Positions 1 through 13,500 of a stretch of 64,000 nucleotides of DNA are shown here, piece after piece. Every line of letters starts with the position of its first letter. Position 1 is the first letter of the stretch. Both the position numbers and the translations under genes were made by a program. The notes beneath the pieces are model-generated. The model was not told the DNA's origin, ran no database searches, and worked only from the letters and a program-made list of their open reading frames with translations. Source of the DNA: Takifugu bimaculatus (Eukaryota; Chordata; Actinopteri; Tetraodontiformes; Tetraodontidae); contig CP034993.1 of the NCBI GenBank assembly GCA_004026145.2, positions 11,597,290 through 11,661,289 of the forward strand. The letters run 5' to 3'.

Positions 1-3000
1 TCCCTGCTATCCTCCATCTAAATGGCCATTAGCGGGACTAACCCAATTAGCGGAAGGAGATCTAACGCAGCCTTCCTGTCCTTCCATCACAGGAAACAGC
101 AGAGGTTTGCTGCATTCTGATCAAGTGCATTGTGATTAATGGATGCACTCTCACTGTGTTGACAGGCTGTAACAGCTCCCAAAATCCAGGCCCGGCTGCG
201 GCGCTGATACGTATTTGTCTGCGTAACTGACACGTGAGCGAGCAAATTGGGCATCAAATCCATCACCGACCCGACAACGCAGGTTTTTCTTCTCAATGCA
301 CAATAGAGGAGTGAGACGCTGTCAGGCCATCAGGAGGTAAGAAATATTCAACTATCGGAGGCAAAATGTATGAAGGTTGTTTTAATTCCGATGGGCCACC
401 GAACACCGGCGCACCTGATGAGAATGACGAGAACCAGACAGGAAATGATGCAATGGCTGAATGAGGAAGCTTCGATGAGACGGCAAGGCACAAAGGTCCT
501 CACCAAGAGGGTGAAATGCAAAAATTGGAAATATAGTCCACGTTTGACATCATTAAACTACAAAAATTAAAAAGAATCCAAAGATTTACATTTTTTTTTA
601 AAGGTTTAAAAAATGGACATGCACAGCAGGAGAGTGGATCCTGGTACATCTGTCTATTTATTGTTGTTTTTATTGATTATCTTTTTTTAAATTTACCACT
701 GGAAATTAAAATGCATTTTAATGACTGTGGTGTCTTTCCTCACAACATCTGAGGTGTGTAAAAGTGAAAACATGATAATTAATCCAGCCAGATCTTTACA
801 CTTAAAGGGATAGTTTCCAAAAACGGAATATCCACCCATCGCACCATCATGCTGAGGGTGGAGGGAAGTGTCTAAATTCACTGGTATTCCTCCTCTTCCT
901 ATTCTCTGGAGGGTTTTGCCGATCGCCAGCTCACATCCAGCAGAGCCACAGTGCAGACGGAGGCCAAAAAAGTCTGGAGGACGGGGGTTTTCCTCTTCCT
1001 CTGAGCCGCTCATTCCTTCATTTCTTTAATCATAACAGACATCGACACACCAGGCAAAGACGAATTACTCCCTCCAAACATTTTTTATTTCATAAACAAA
1101 ACAAGTTCCAGTGAACGTGAGCCCGTCGGGCCGCAAATTAATCCTCAGACGATACGGTTATTACGATCTATCACAGCTGCGTTCGGTGATGTATCATGTT
1201 TCAGGCATTTAACGGCACAAAACAAGGTGCTCGCTCACCCAAGTCCACAAACTGTTTGTATTAATCCATCTAGAGTTGCCTCAAAAAAACAATTAGTGAG
1301 TCCAAAAATAAATAAAAAGACCTTTAACTTTATACTTATAATTATAAGTATAAATGTTCAGATATCGGGGGTAGAGCTGCTTTAAAGGAGCAGTTGTGCA
1401 CGTAAAGCCCTCATTCATGTGCTCATTGTGTTCCAAGTGGGAACAGTTGAGTCTTGTCTGCCACAGTGATGAAATTCAGGGCCGATCCAGCTTAATCGTT
1501 GGGAATATCTTAAATCCTGTGCCAAGTGTTTCTATTTGAAGCCCTAATTTAACTCCCCCAGTCTGTCCACCTCCCTTAAATGAGCCGTGTTATGGCATTC
1601 TAATGGGGGCAAAGAGATGGAGGGTCCCGGAGTTTGCAGGTTCTCTCCGGGGGGTTCTGTCCCTCTTCACACTCATGCATTTGTAAATCTTTGCAGGCTG
1701 CCAACAATGTTCTGATCCAGGGTCAGGGTTGACAGCAGAACACAGTTGCTTCTGTTTCCTAGCGCCGTTTGATGAACTAATAAGTTAAAGATACACCTAA
1801 CTAAAGATAGAAATGTTCTTTTACAGATCTCACACACTCCCACACCAATTATTGGGTGTCAACATACATTTTATGTATGTATGACATTTAGAAATCAGAA
1901 AGAAATCCCAAGTTTGTGGTGGATTGTCATGGAGACACGGCTGAAACTCCCCCACCAAAACACTGAAATTTCAAAAAGAATTAAACAACCCAACTGATAG
2001 AAACTGAAAACCAGAAAGAACTCGCTGGGAGAGGAGCAGAGAAAGATAAACTGCCCGTGAGGTGTGTGTAAATTATCCCCATTTGAGATAAAAAAAAAGA
2101 GTCTGAGGCATTTATCAAGTCATAAATCTCTGGTGCAGGAATAAAAAAGTAAGAAATAACAACCAGCAACGTCATGCTGCTTTAAATGTCTGCTGCCTTC
2201 CCCTCCACGCTGCAGGAGTTCAAAAGAATAATAACTTTGTCCTCACTCATCACCACCCAGAGAAGCGTTAGGGAGCCTCATAATATTATTTTTCCCCTCC
2301 TTCTCCTTTTTAATTAGTAAATCTAATCTGAGCGTTACAGGCGGCGAGAATAGATGTACAACTGTGACGACCGGCTCTCAGCGTAGGGACGGCAACACCG
2401 ATTCTGCACTGAAACTAAAAAATAAAGACCTAAAAAGCCACAACTACAGCAGCGGTTGCATTCTTTACGGCTGGTTATTTTAGCTGTTCGTGAAAAATGA
2501 ACGTCATTGACATTTACTCGGCAGTTTCGAGGTTCATTGGTAAATAAATGGGGTGTATGGATGCAAAAAATAGGTCAGTCAATGAAAGTTTGGAATGTTT
2601 AACATTTGGACTACCGGAACTGGTTATGACCGGTAGTAGCTGGTTCCAGGAGGGAAACATATTTTTGATGAGGTCATGGTGAAACTGCCAGGTTGGGTGA
2701 ATGCCGCGCCGTTTGGTTGATCTTTATCTGTTGGTTGCGATGCAACGCTGCAAACGTGGGGATTTTTAGAACTATTTTGTCCAAGAAGAGGTCGTAATAA
2801 AAGGACTGAAGGCACCGCGGGTGGAAGACGAGCCCCGGCGGTGGAGGACGGATGTGAGGGCGAAAGCGGAGAATGATGGCCGGGTGGAGGTAAAGTGGAG
2901 TCATGTCAGGACACCGCTTGTGAGCAGATGGGAGGACCAGAGGGTTGTGATTATTGCCACGCTGTGTTGGTGCTTAAAGGTCTGCTGATGGTCGGGCCCT

Positions 3001-3190
3001 GGATCCGGCACCTTGGAGCCTATTGTACCGGTGACACCGTCCGGAGGATCTCAGCAGGCCGGCCCGCTCATCCATCCAATCCCTTTCTCAGCTTTGCCGC
3101 TCTGGCATAACCGAGGCCTCCCGTTGGCATCGGAGCGATCCTGCAGGAATTACACGGTCGGCCTGGTCGTTTAGCTCTCCTCCAACCCCA
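1..3190. other. Non-coding stretch, unique-looking
   Basis: No exon or known repeat is supported here. At the very start the octamer ATTAGCGG occurs twice (28-35 and 46-53), each with a homeodomain core. A short AT-rich patch around 2281-2340 contains TAATTAG at 2311-2317. Predicted peptides in all frames are short and of low, uneven complexity, as expected for chance reading frames. Confidence 0.75.
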
Positions 3191-5400
3191 CATTGTGTTT
3201 ATTACGAAGCCTCGAGTTTGTCACACTGGTACCCCAGACGCAGCTCTCTGCTCTCATTTATCTGTTTATTGCGCTTTTATTATCATTTTTCCCCCACCTT
3301 CCTTCTTTCGATAGCACTCCCCCTCCCTCCCCGCGGCAGCTTCAATCCAACCATCACTCACCGCAGCACAATTTCAGCTCGAGCCTCAGCCGGCAGATTT
3401 AGGGTAACTTGAGCTGTTCCAGATTGTAATCAAAGCGAAAATAATGAGTGCAGGACAAAGGCTGGCATTATTACCCTCTCTTGGCGTAGGAGTTTTCTCT
3501 TCTCTCCTCTTTCTGCATCTTCGTTTTTGTCCCCGAGTCTGGGGGGAGGTTTGGGGGGCAACACAGACGGAGGCGGGTGGGGGAGAGGAAGACAGCAGGC
3601 CTGTGCTGGCCGCCGCGGCCAGGGACCTCCAAAGGAACCCATCACCTGGGGGGATTCTTCTCAGCTTACTTACACAAGAAGTCAGCTCAATCAGACGTAC
3701 TTCACAGCTATCACAACATGTGTGTGCGCACGTATCAGTGTCAGTGCACGTGTGTGCGTGCGTGTGTGTGTGTGTGTGTGTGCGCCCTCATGGGTACGTG
3801 AACATTTGCGACCTGCTGGCCGGCAGACTGAAGTGAGCAGCGGGCCTCCAAACAGGAGTTCAGCCGTTCCAACAAACCCTGGCAGGGGTGACGGTTGGTG
3901 AGATGAACTGGGTGCGGGGGGTGCGGTGTGGGGGTGGCGGGGGGGGGGCCCGTTTGAGTTCTCGCTGATTGTTTTTCGTCCCAACAATGGCGGGCGACGA
4001 AATGGTATGTGACTGCGATCTGTAAATAAAACGTGGGGTCTGCTGCGAGTTAGGTGCAGCGAGGGCCCGGCGGTGCGCCTGTGTTTTGAAATTCTATCTG
4101 CTCCCTGCTTACTTTTACAAATCATGGCGGCAGAGAGACAGAACCTCTAAATAATGTCCCGGAGGCCAGATTACAGTGGACAGCGGCCTGTTAGAGTGTC
4201 ACATGCAGCACATAAGTGCGTCTTTGAGCCATGGAAACTAAGAACACCGCGCAAGTCTGAAAATATCCACCATTCCTGCTCGTACACCGAGTATCAGATA
4301 AAGTCCCTCTGTTAGTTGAGATCAGATCTGTCTGCTTTATTTAATCCAAATCAACCCAAATGTGCCACGTTGTGCCCGTCCCTCATTGTCGGTGTTCAGC
4401 AGATTCCTTCTGTCACAGGTAGTTCCTCAATAATCAAAATGATGCTTCTTTCAATGGCCAATGCAACAGAAAATAACTGAAACCTCTGCGTTTGCATTGC
4501 AAATGACACGAATGCTGTCACTAACATTACAGGAAAGAGCGTCCGCTTCAGTGTAAAAATGTTCCCTCTGAATTCCCAGAAAAAGAAAAACGCCTGCTGT
4601 TTCCTCGCCATTGTTGTTTTTTGAACCCAAGCTGCCCGAGAGATCACATCTAAATTCTGCTCCCTCATCCAGCCTATTCTCCTCTCGGAGCTCCTCCCTG
4701 ACGCAGCTGCAGCAGCAATCGAAGAAATTCTCTAAATTTCACACTGTGCTGCTTGCCAGAGGATCCAGGCTCTGTGATCTGGTGGCTCCAGTCTCATTCC
4801 AACACCCACCTGCCGCCAGCAGAGCACCACGCTCCTGTTGCATCTCCGTTTGGATCCGGCTCTGACGGGCAGGTCGCTTCCAAAATAAAAAAAAAACAAA
4901 ACAAAAACCTTGGAGAAGTCACAAGGACTGCGATTACGGATTGAGCAAAGAAAAACAATTAAAGTTCTCCTGACCAAATCTTCACATCAACGCTGAAGCC
5001 GGGCCTGATGTGTTGTCTGCCGCCCCTGCCAAGCTGCCTTCTCGTCCTTATTGTCCCTCCGTCTCTCACAATAACCTCTCTCTGATGGGGAGAGCTTGAA
5101 AACGGTTTGCCAGGGAAAACACAGGGCTCTGGCTTTAATTCTGTCTGGCCAGCATTTACTTTAGAGATGAGCTGCAGGCTGTTGACACTATCGGGGGCTT
5201 GTTATGCATTTTGATGCTCCCATGCCCAGAGGTGGCAAAGGAAATGTGTGGATGGGAAATAGAGGTCCGCTTTCAAGCAAATCATATTCCAAAGAAAATA
5301 AAGCTAGAATGGAAAATGCATTAGAAGGCATTTAAAAATGTAGTGGATGAAAAACTACGAGTGTCAAGAAACCATGTTGGTGTTTCCTAAATGCTGCATT
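3191..5400. other. Non-coding stretch with pyrimidine tract, GT tract and G run
   Basis: A pyrimidine-rich segment at about 3270-3345 is followed by an irregular GT tract (3751-3782) and a 10-base G run (3939-3948) inside a wider G-rich patch from 3909. An A-rich stretch lies at 4886-4906. Overlapping reading frames at 3444-4125 owe their length to the GT and G-rich low complexity. No gene is supported. Confidence 0.75.
3751..3782. repeat. (GT)n microsatellite, interrupted
   Basis: Alternating TG with two CG-containing interruptions near its left end, followed by a clean run of about ten GT units. Looser GT/CA alternation begins at about 3718. It is a simple-sequence repeat of the vertebrate type and is probably length-polymorphic. 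Confidence 0.95.
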
Positions 5401-8370
5401 CCCTTTTTGTTTTCTTAAAACCACGATAGTGGAACGGGACAAGTGCGTGCCCCCTTTTTCACGCCATAAGCATTTTCCTAGGCTACAATTTTCCAAACAG
5501 AAGGAAACCACTAATCAGGGATTTCCACCACCGGATTGCTCGCCCTCTTTCCTGGTCATCGCAGAGTTAATAGCTGGTTACATATTATCTGACATATTTA
5601 TTGCGCTGCCGCACGCACGGCTGCAGAACGGACCTGGAGGGTTGACAGACCGCAGATACAAACCCTTTAAATTGAGGGGGAATTTAGGTTTAACAGGTCT
5701 GAAACGGGCGGGAAAAGAAGCAGCACACGTGAACATAATGGTGAGAAATATTTTTAATTATCTGTGTGGCCACAGATGGACATTGTTCCATTGTTGGACA
5801 ACATTCACAAACCTCTGAATTGGAAGGCTGCAGCATCTTGTGAGGGCAGCCAGTGGGCTCTAATCAGGAGCTGGGTTTGTTTTGCAGCGTCTCACTAATT
5901 CGCTGATTGATAATTTCTGGGTTGGTTCCCCTTAATTACAGGGCTGATTGTAAAGCAACGCGGCGATCCGGTGAATTGGAAGTGACCTACCCGACGTGAG
6001 ACACCTCTCGCAGATTTCTGCCACGTCTGGTCAGCACCCACGCGCCACCGCGCCTGCCAAAACAGACGCAGAAGAAAGTGCTTCCTGCCTGGCCCCATGC
6101 GCCGCATCCACGCCGCCCTCTCGGAAAACACAAACCGAGCCCAACTCGACCAACAATGTTGATTTTGGGCTTCAATTTGAATAGGAGAGTGTGCAGATGG
6201 ATGTCAGATTATTTTTTTAAATTGCTGTTGTTTCCTCAGGAGGAGCGCGGCACCTCCCACGGGTTCAAACATTCTGACGGGCAGGTAGCGGGAACGCAAA
6301 CAAACAGCGATTTTTGGCTGTTTAGCAGGTTGAGAGTGCAGATTCAAGCGCAACCCTGCGGCTGTGTGATCTGAAAGGGGCAGATTTTCCCTTTGTTCTG
6401 CTCTGTTCCGTATCTTTCAGGAGCCTGTTCAGCTTCTGCACCAAATCCCAGTTAAAAATAAATAAATAAAAGAACAAACGTCTGTAAATGCTGTCATTTT
6501 GAACACAATTTTTTTTTTCTTTCTAAATCTACCACAATACCAGGAGGTGAAACAACATGAATTCAACAATCATCCTTTGTTGTAGCATGTTGCGCCAGGG
6601 TTTCAACTGGACGAGTTGACTAAAAAATAAAAAAGAGAAGCAGAAAATCTTCTCTTTACTGATGAAATGCGTGCAAGACTGCACAGCTGCATTCCTGACT
6701 GATCCTCCCCATGTCGACGAGTGTTTCAGCAGCGGTTGGGGCCTGCACGGCGACGGCTCCTCGCTGAAGCGGGAGAGTGAGACCTCCCTGCAACGGCTGC
6801 CCAAAAGCCAGCGCAAACATCTGCAACATCAATCTGTTGCAACGGCAACGTGGTCAACAACAGCCAGTAACAGGGCCGTGGATACGGCGGTACAATGTGA
6901 ATCATTCATCCTGGGATTGTTTTGTCATCGGTAAATCACTTCTGAGCTGTGCTTTAGAGGATTTCCCTGTCTCTTGCGTTCACTGTCTTATGCTAAGGTA
7001 TGTGGTAAATCTTTGGATAAACAGAACTGAAAGAAAGAAACAAGACTCAAATTCAGACCGGGGCAGCGAAGCACATGTCTGTAATTCCGCCTTAAGTCCG
7101 GATGGAGTTTTGTTTACGGTATCATCAACATCGGAGCACGCTCTGGCAGCGCTAGCATGACTACGGAACTGTCTCGTAATTTGTTTGCGTGTGAAAGTGT
7201 TTCTATGTGAAGGGGGGAACTATAAAAAAGTCTCATTGTTTATTGTGTGAAAATAATGAGGCAAGAGCTAAGGATTTCGTGCAGCATGAGCTTTATCTGC
7301 TAAGATGTGATGATTGAGTTAGAGAGGCTGGGTTTGCTAATTGAGTTTGCAGAGCGCGGCCCCAAAGGCCGAGGATTTGGCCAATCCTGGACAGGAAACT
7401 AGGGGCAAAACCTGTGTGTTTTTGCCATAAATCTCTGGCTTATTTAGCTAGAAGAAAGATCTGAATTAAAGGTGAAAAACCACACGAAACCTTCATAAAA
7501 TCAAGATATTTAGACCTTAAATGATGAAATATTTGAGTCCCCTTGTTTTACGTGCGATCATATAAACATTAATTTCAGCTCATTGAAGGGCCTTTTCTTT
7601 GTTCTTTTTTTTCTTACCTGTCACTTTAGGTGATGTTTTATTAATTAACTCTTAATCACTTGCTTCTATGATGCCATTTCAGCGGCATTCATCTGCCCAG
7701 CAGAAACACAATTAGATTTAAATGACAAGTAAAACAACACCAACCGTGCCCGCCCCTAAAAGAAAGAGACGAAGAAGCACTCGATTTTGTATTCATAACA
7801 TCAAATCCAACCAAACCATCATAGGTTAAGTCCCGGCCAACATGCTTTCCTTTCAGTGTTAACAGAATCAACAGTAAATTATACATGAGAAGCAAGCTTC
7901 TGCCTAACCCGTTAAAACACTCTAACCTGCAGGTCAGGCAGCAGACAGCAGGTAACAGAATTCGCCATCGCACCTTTCCTCATTATGTCAGCGGAGATAA
8001 TAAGGGCCTCTGCCGGGGCCGTGACACCGACACATTCTGATACTGCAGCGGAACAACCGTGGGGCCGCTGAGCGTCCCTGTCAACTGCCGGAGAATAGAA
8101 ATACAGTCGTTGAATAACCATGCAGCCAAATCCAGCAGCAGTGTTCCTGCAGACAATGGGTGCGGTGCTAATCCCCTTCATGGGGTCCGCATCCCCTGTC
8201 GTGGCCGCTGCTGAACCATGCTGAGATGCTGCGTTGCTGGATGACACCTTCACAAAGGCTGCGCCCCGGCCCGCTGTTGAGCCTGCATGTGGTGCACTGC
8301 TGTGCGTGGAATCTGCATTCGGGGGAATAAAAGAGATGAGCAGTGTGTTAAACAATGAGCTCCCTGGGTC
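5401..8370. other. Non-coding stretch, AT-moderate
   Basis: No exon is recognised. A short (AAAT)n patch lies at 6453-6471. The palindrome TTAATTAA at 7641-7648 sits in an ATTA-rich sentence (7636-7665) that could hold homeodomain sites. Several frames stay open for 90-147 codons, but their translations show no domain-like pattern. Confidence 0.72.
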
Positions 8371-8379
8371 CCGAGACCC

Positions 8380-8660
8380 CCGTCAAGAAGCTCGGTGTGG
8401 CCACCCATCACACGCGCTTGAGCCCGGCGGTTGAGCTCGGCAGACAGTCCGGCCACGCCCACCGCCTGCGTCGCCCGCCCCTCTCGCCGCTACGTGCTGC
8501 TATTCTCTCCTCCACTGTGCTCCGGCGGCTCTGACAGCTGTTACCAGGGAAGGTTATTCACTCTGCGCATCCCTCAATGACCTCCGCAGCCCCCCCGCCC
8601 CAACACTTACGCACCGCAACCGACAGACAAGGTGGAGAAAACAAACTGACAATGTCACTC
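8380..8660. promoter_or_regulatory. CpG-rich patch (small CpG-island-like segment)
   Basis: I count about 17 CpG dinucleotides between 8388 and 8535, far denser than the surrounding DNA, with high GC and C-rich strings such as GCCCGCCCCTC (SP/KLF-like). No TATA box, initiator or plausible first exon can be pointed to. It could be an orphan CpG island, a distal promoter or enhancer, or simply a GC-rich patch. Function is inference. Confidence 0.3.
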
Positions 8661-9032
8661 CGCCGCCACTTGAATTTCATGGTGCGCGCGTGCCGAAAGA
8701 CAGCTCCTTTCTTACCAGCACGGATCTAAATGCAATACAGTGACACCAGTTCTGTGCTGGTTGTTATTACATTTTCACCCCCTACACGCAGGGTACGCTT
8801 AAGAAAATAGGTCAAATGCCACGCAAACACAACTCGGATGAAAATGTCTGCGTGTGCACGCGGCAAAGGTTGTGTAGGCACATTCAGCGTGTTTCAAGAA
8901 TAATTCCCGTCTTCGGGGTTAAAAACCCTGACAATACTAACCCGTTATTTGGTTAGCCTTGAACAGCTGGACTAGCACAGTGTCTTCTTGATGTTTTCTT
9001 GATGTTTTCTCCTTCTCAATGGGAACATACTG

Positions 9033-9034
9033 TG

Positions 9035-9067
<33 letters not shown>

Positions 9068-9082
9068 GCACACACACACACA
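9033..9082. repeat. Compound (TA)n(CA)n microsatellite
   Basis: About nine TA units run directly into about fifteen CA units with one CG interruption. The TA part is self-complementary and the whole tract is a classic compound dinucleotide repeat. It generates spurious reading frames on both strands. Confidence 0.97.
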
Positions 9083-9855
9083 ACACTAATTTTAAAATAA
9101 TTAGGGTAATATTCTTCATCTTCAACATGAAGAGGATATTTTATTATCTGCTCATTATATTGACACAGTTAATTATACAAATACGCTGCTGCTGGTGTTC
9201 GACCTGAATGTCTTCATGCTCACTATGCGTGCCATAACTCCCTCAGCTGGGCCAGGCTGGATTTACTATGCAGGCCAAATATATGGAATGTTCTCGGAAC
9301 GCTGCTAACCACACGGACATGGAGCGCTGCTGATAATCCAAAGGATGCTGTTTGTGTATCATATACATTCTGCATACTTAATGGCTGCCATAATCATGCT
9401 TCCTACAGACCTACACCCCATATTGTGTGTGTGTGCGTGAATGATGACTTTGTCTCGCTAACAAAAGCAATGAATACAAATATTCACGGCCTCATACAGG
9501 ATAATAACAAAAGAAACATACATGTGCATAATTTTGTATTCTAGCGTGTTTACTCTATACTGTTGAACACGTGCGCACACATTCGGAGCAGTAAATTTTC
9601 AGGTATTTATGCAGAACAATAGCTTATCAATATTCTCCACCATTTCCGTCCCAGTTGCCTCCATCATGATCATTTTCTTTACCATCGCAAGCGATTTCCA
9701 TTTTGTTTGCTTGGAAGCGCATAATTACACGTGGATTCTTTAGATCAGGTATCTGTGCAGCCACTCACGCCCAGACATCACACACACTGACACACAGTTA
9801 ACACGCCTAACCTTTCCTCTAAAGTGGCACGGCCAGTCGCACATAGTTCTCCATC

Positions 9856-9881
9856 CCTGACGGTGGAGCTGTACCGTCAGG
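9856..9881. other. Perfect inverted repeat (hairpin)
   Basis: Arms CCTGACGGT (9856-9864) and ACCGTCAGG (9873-9881) are exact reverse complements separated by 8 bases. In single-stranded form this would make a 9-bp stem. No tRNA-like or microRNA-like extension is visible beyond the arms. Confidence 0.85.
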
Positions 9882-10600
9882 TTACCTTGCCCGAGGACAT
9901 TAACGGACAGCCGATCCTCCTCCTCTACGCTGCCAAAGACATACTGTCCTGTTTATCACCTAATTGACTCTCAGCGGAAGGCGAAGATTGACAGCGTCAC
10001 TCCCACGTCACTTCAGTATTTAGCCAAGCAAGCTGGCACCTTTTAATACGACCGTGTGCCATATTTATGGCATCCCCGTTGAAAAAGATGGCCTTCATGG
10101 CCTCTGTCGGTCTCACATGCAGGCACGCATGCATCCTTGTACTCCTATCTTTCTGAGGACTTTCATAGATATAATACACTCTTCAGCGACCCAACTACAC
10201 CCACTAACCCTCTGAAGTTTGAAAGACAAGGCAACATTTTAATTCAGAAGGTTTTGGTGAGGTTTGAAGCGGTAGAATGTCATGGCGATCCAAAAGTAGC
10301 TGGAGGTTTTAGTGTGTTTTAGTATTCCCCCCCCACCCTCGATCGCACGAAACAGTGCTCGTTTTGTCCGGTGCGGCGGCGCAATTAGGGGAGGCTTCTG
10401 CTGCCAGTCGCTGACAGAAGTGTTGAGATAACATACATTGTGGTTTTTTATTATGCACTGACGGACAAGCCGGCAGGCTTGAGTCATTGTAATGGTTCTA
10501 AACAGAAATGACTAGATTGATTGAGACTAATTGACAGCATGAGGAAGTAGTGGTGGGGGTAGGAGTGGGGGGGGGGACCTCGTGGTGGTGTATTTAATTT

Positions 10601-13500
10601 CTCCACCCGTCCCACTGACTTGTCATCTCCTCACACGATGCAAAGTTATCTCGCTGAAAGGCAGCGTTTGACACCTCTTCGAAGGCTCAACCTGCCTCGC
10701 CTGAAGGAAGCGGACGGGGTAAAAGGGCGGCTCTACGAGCGGCGAGTTTTCACCCTCGCGCTCATCTGCCTGACATCTGCGGCCTGCGACTGGCTAGCCG
10801 GTCACTAGCAGCTTGCTGTGATGTCGCCAGGGCCGCCCTGGCAGCAACGTCGGCCAGCTGGATGCCGTCACGGAGCGTTAGCTACTCAGCGACTGACTTT
10901 ATAAAAGTCCCGGGGACGGGAAATAGTTCCATGACTTTTAAAGTCAGCTCTGCAGGAGGACGCATCTGTGGACGCTTAGATGAAAATCCTGACTGTCAGA
11001 GTGAGACAGGGGGAGGGTGAGTCAGCATTTAATCACGTTCTAATGAGGAAGGAAGCTTCACTCATGGACACATGTGAGTTGTTTGACATACGACTATTAT
11101 TTTTCTTGGCTCAATAAGGTCAGCTAATCTTTCAGAACTACTAGAAGACACTTTTGCATCCCTATGACGTCTGAGGATAAAGGACGTTTTCCCTCATGAA
11201 ATTATTCTGGGGGCTGAGAGACCTAGCAAGGGTTGTCTTCCCCTCTGCCTGCATCCTGATGACAGATCGGCAGCGTGTGGGCTCTTCATAGACGAATCCT
11301 AAGACTACCGAGTCTTTAGAGGTTCCAAACGCTTTCATTTAAGCCCTAACCCGCCTTGTTTGAGTTATGCCTCACTTCAAACATACGGAGACGCAGACGA
11401 CTCACCTGGAGAGAAGAGAGGTCATCCTGCGTCCGACTGCTTCACTCGTCCCTCATGGAGGAAACGGTCTTCACTGCCCAGAGTACTTCAGCTTGTTATC
11501 CACTAATGATCAGTCCACTTTTAAAAGTGTTTTCTTTGATTAAACAAGTGTGGGAGCAAAGTTCTCAGCGCAGAACAAAGTTGGATTGCACGAGAAATCC
11601 CTGCTCAGCTAGCGTAGTGAAAAAAAGGAAACGACGAGACAAGCGGACCCTAGCGCCTCAGGGTCACTGCGTTAGTCCACTGTAGAATATATGAGGACAT
11701 TTTTCCCTGACCTTGTGTAATTCCTCTCCATATTCCTGATCCTGTTCACTGCTCCAGTAAGTTGTTAGAATGGTGCGATCAATATTTCCCTGTGACACTT
11801 AAACACATGCATGTGTGTGCAGCGCGCGTGTGTGTGTGGGGTGGGGGTGAACTGGTCCGTGTGTGTGTGTTTGCCAGAGCGAGGTGCGAGTGTCCGTTGG
11901 AAATGGAGGGGGGTAATCTCATTCTCCTTTGGAGTCTGGTAATTAACTTGACAGCATGACGAATGGACATGATCAGTTGTCTGCCCCTGTGACACACAAA
12001 TATGCTTCACTGCCCACTTAAAGAATTGCACAAAAAAGGGGGGAAAAAGGATGCTAGAGGATGGCTTGGCTGGAAAGAGGGGCTAAAGCCGCACCTGATA
12101 AAGTCAAGAAGAGACAAATGGATGTGTAAAGATGCAGCGGACCCATACAAGATGTTTATTTGATAGTAATGCTCTCTTCTCCTTCTGCAGCCTTCCCCAG
12201 TCTGCTCACCGTTAGGCCTAATGGTGCAGAGGAGTCGACTTGTCTAAGCGAGCCCACGCTGTACATCACTGCGCTGGCTCGCCCCGTATCGGTCCCTCTC
12301 TCCCTCCATCCCTGCTGCCATTAATCTCTCCCTCCATCCCTCTCTCTTTGAATACCTTATTCGGCTGAGAGCTTTGCACTTCACTGCTCTGCAGCTTGTT
12401 CCTAGCACAAAACACATCGCAGGAAATTTCACCGGCGCTCGGACACAGGTGCACTCTAAAAGCATTACACGGCTTGCAGTGGCTCTCCCAAATTTGATAT
12501 ATCACGTTGATACACCGTTTTGGTGCCCTGTCCCCGAAGTGGCCGGGTGGCGCATGTCAGTGAATGAAATCGTCAGTTAGCCAGTGTAAGCTAGTTAAGG
12601 TTGAGTAATGCTGCACACAGCCTCTCGTGATGACATAATGCATCAGGTCGTTAAAACAAAATAAAAATGCAAAATAATTCTTTCCTGGCAAAGCAGCCAG
12701 GTACGCTCCCCACGTTCCTGATATTTACACAGTACAAAATAATAACAATGCTAATGTCAATAGAAACACAATAATGTCCCAATCAGATTATGGGGCCTGT
12801 GTGTACGGTGAGTAGAAAATTAAATTTGAAATTTGAGAACTTGCTCCTGTCTCTAATGTATCACGGTGGGGGCCGGGCGATGGAGTTAGCGAGGTGGGGT
12901 GGAATTTAATAAACCCGCCAAAAATTTTTAAAATGCATATTGGCTCCAGATAAGGTGGAGACTGTCCCTTTTTTCCTAAAGCAATTATGAGATTTTATTC
13001 ATTTCTGCCATTAGTCAAACTGACAGCTGGTCCCTGCAGGCTGGACTAGTCCTGTTCTCTTCCCCAGCTCACCTTTCTGGAAAGGAACCTTATAATGAAT
13101 GTTTACAAGGCGCAGGTAAATATTGGAGTCATCAATTACAGAGAGCCAAATAGCTGGCAATCAAATCCCATGATTATTGTTACTGTCGTGATGTGGTCAC
13201 ATGTGCACGTGCACCCGTGTGGGGACACAATGAGATGGATAATGGTACAAAAAAACACACTCTGCCCCCTCACCTTGTCCCTCTGTAGAGCTGTCTCACC
13301 AGCAGCAGATAGGCCAGAGAAGGAGCTTGTTAACATTGTGTTTGGGGAGGGGGGGGGGCAGAGCAGAGTGGAGATAATGGGCGAGAGAAAACAACTGAAA
13401 TGGAGAGAAAAGACATTAAAATGATACCCTTATCATCAAGGACGCTTGGACTGAAAGCAAAGGGTGGTAGAAATTTATAGGGTTTAGGTTATTTTTTTTA
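10601..13500. other. Non-coding stretch with GT tracts and pyrimidine repeat
   Basis: Irregular GT tracts occur at 11811-11870. A pyrimidine segment with two copies of a CTCTCCCTCCATCCCT-like unit lies at 12295-12350. A 12-bp palindrome GTGCACGTGCAC (E-box CACGTG at its centre) lies at 13203-13214, and a G10 run at 13349-13358. No exon is supported. Confidence 0.75.
11811..11871. repeat. Irregular (GT)n tract
   Basis: Two short GT runs (about 11811-11838 and 11858-11871) are separated by a G-rich linker. Interruptions by CG and GGGG suggest an old, degraded microsatellite. Confidence 0.85.

Larger units (their letters stand above)
8661..10600. other. Non-coding stretch with tandem duplication, TA/CA repeat and hairpin
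   Basis: It holds an exact tandem duplication of an 11-base unit (CTTGATGTTTT, 8987-9008), the compound TA/CA microsatellite at 9033-9082, a perfect 9-bp inverted repeat at 9856-9881, a C8 run at 10327-10334 and a G10 run at 10567-10576. No exon is supported. Confidence 0.75.

Noticed and set aside
3444..4125. Cluster of overlapping frames of 74-144 codons on both strands
   Set aside because: They owe their openness to the GT tract and G-rich sequence. No frame stands out from its shadows.
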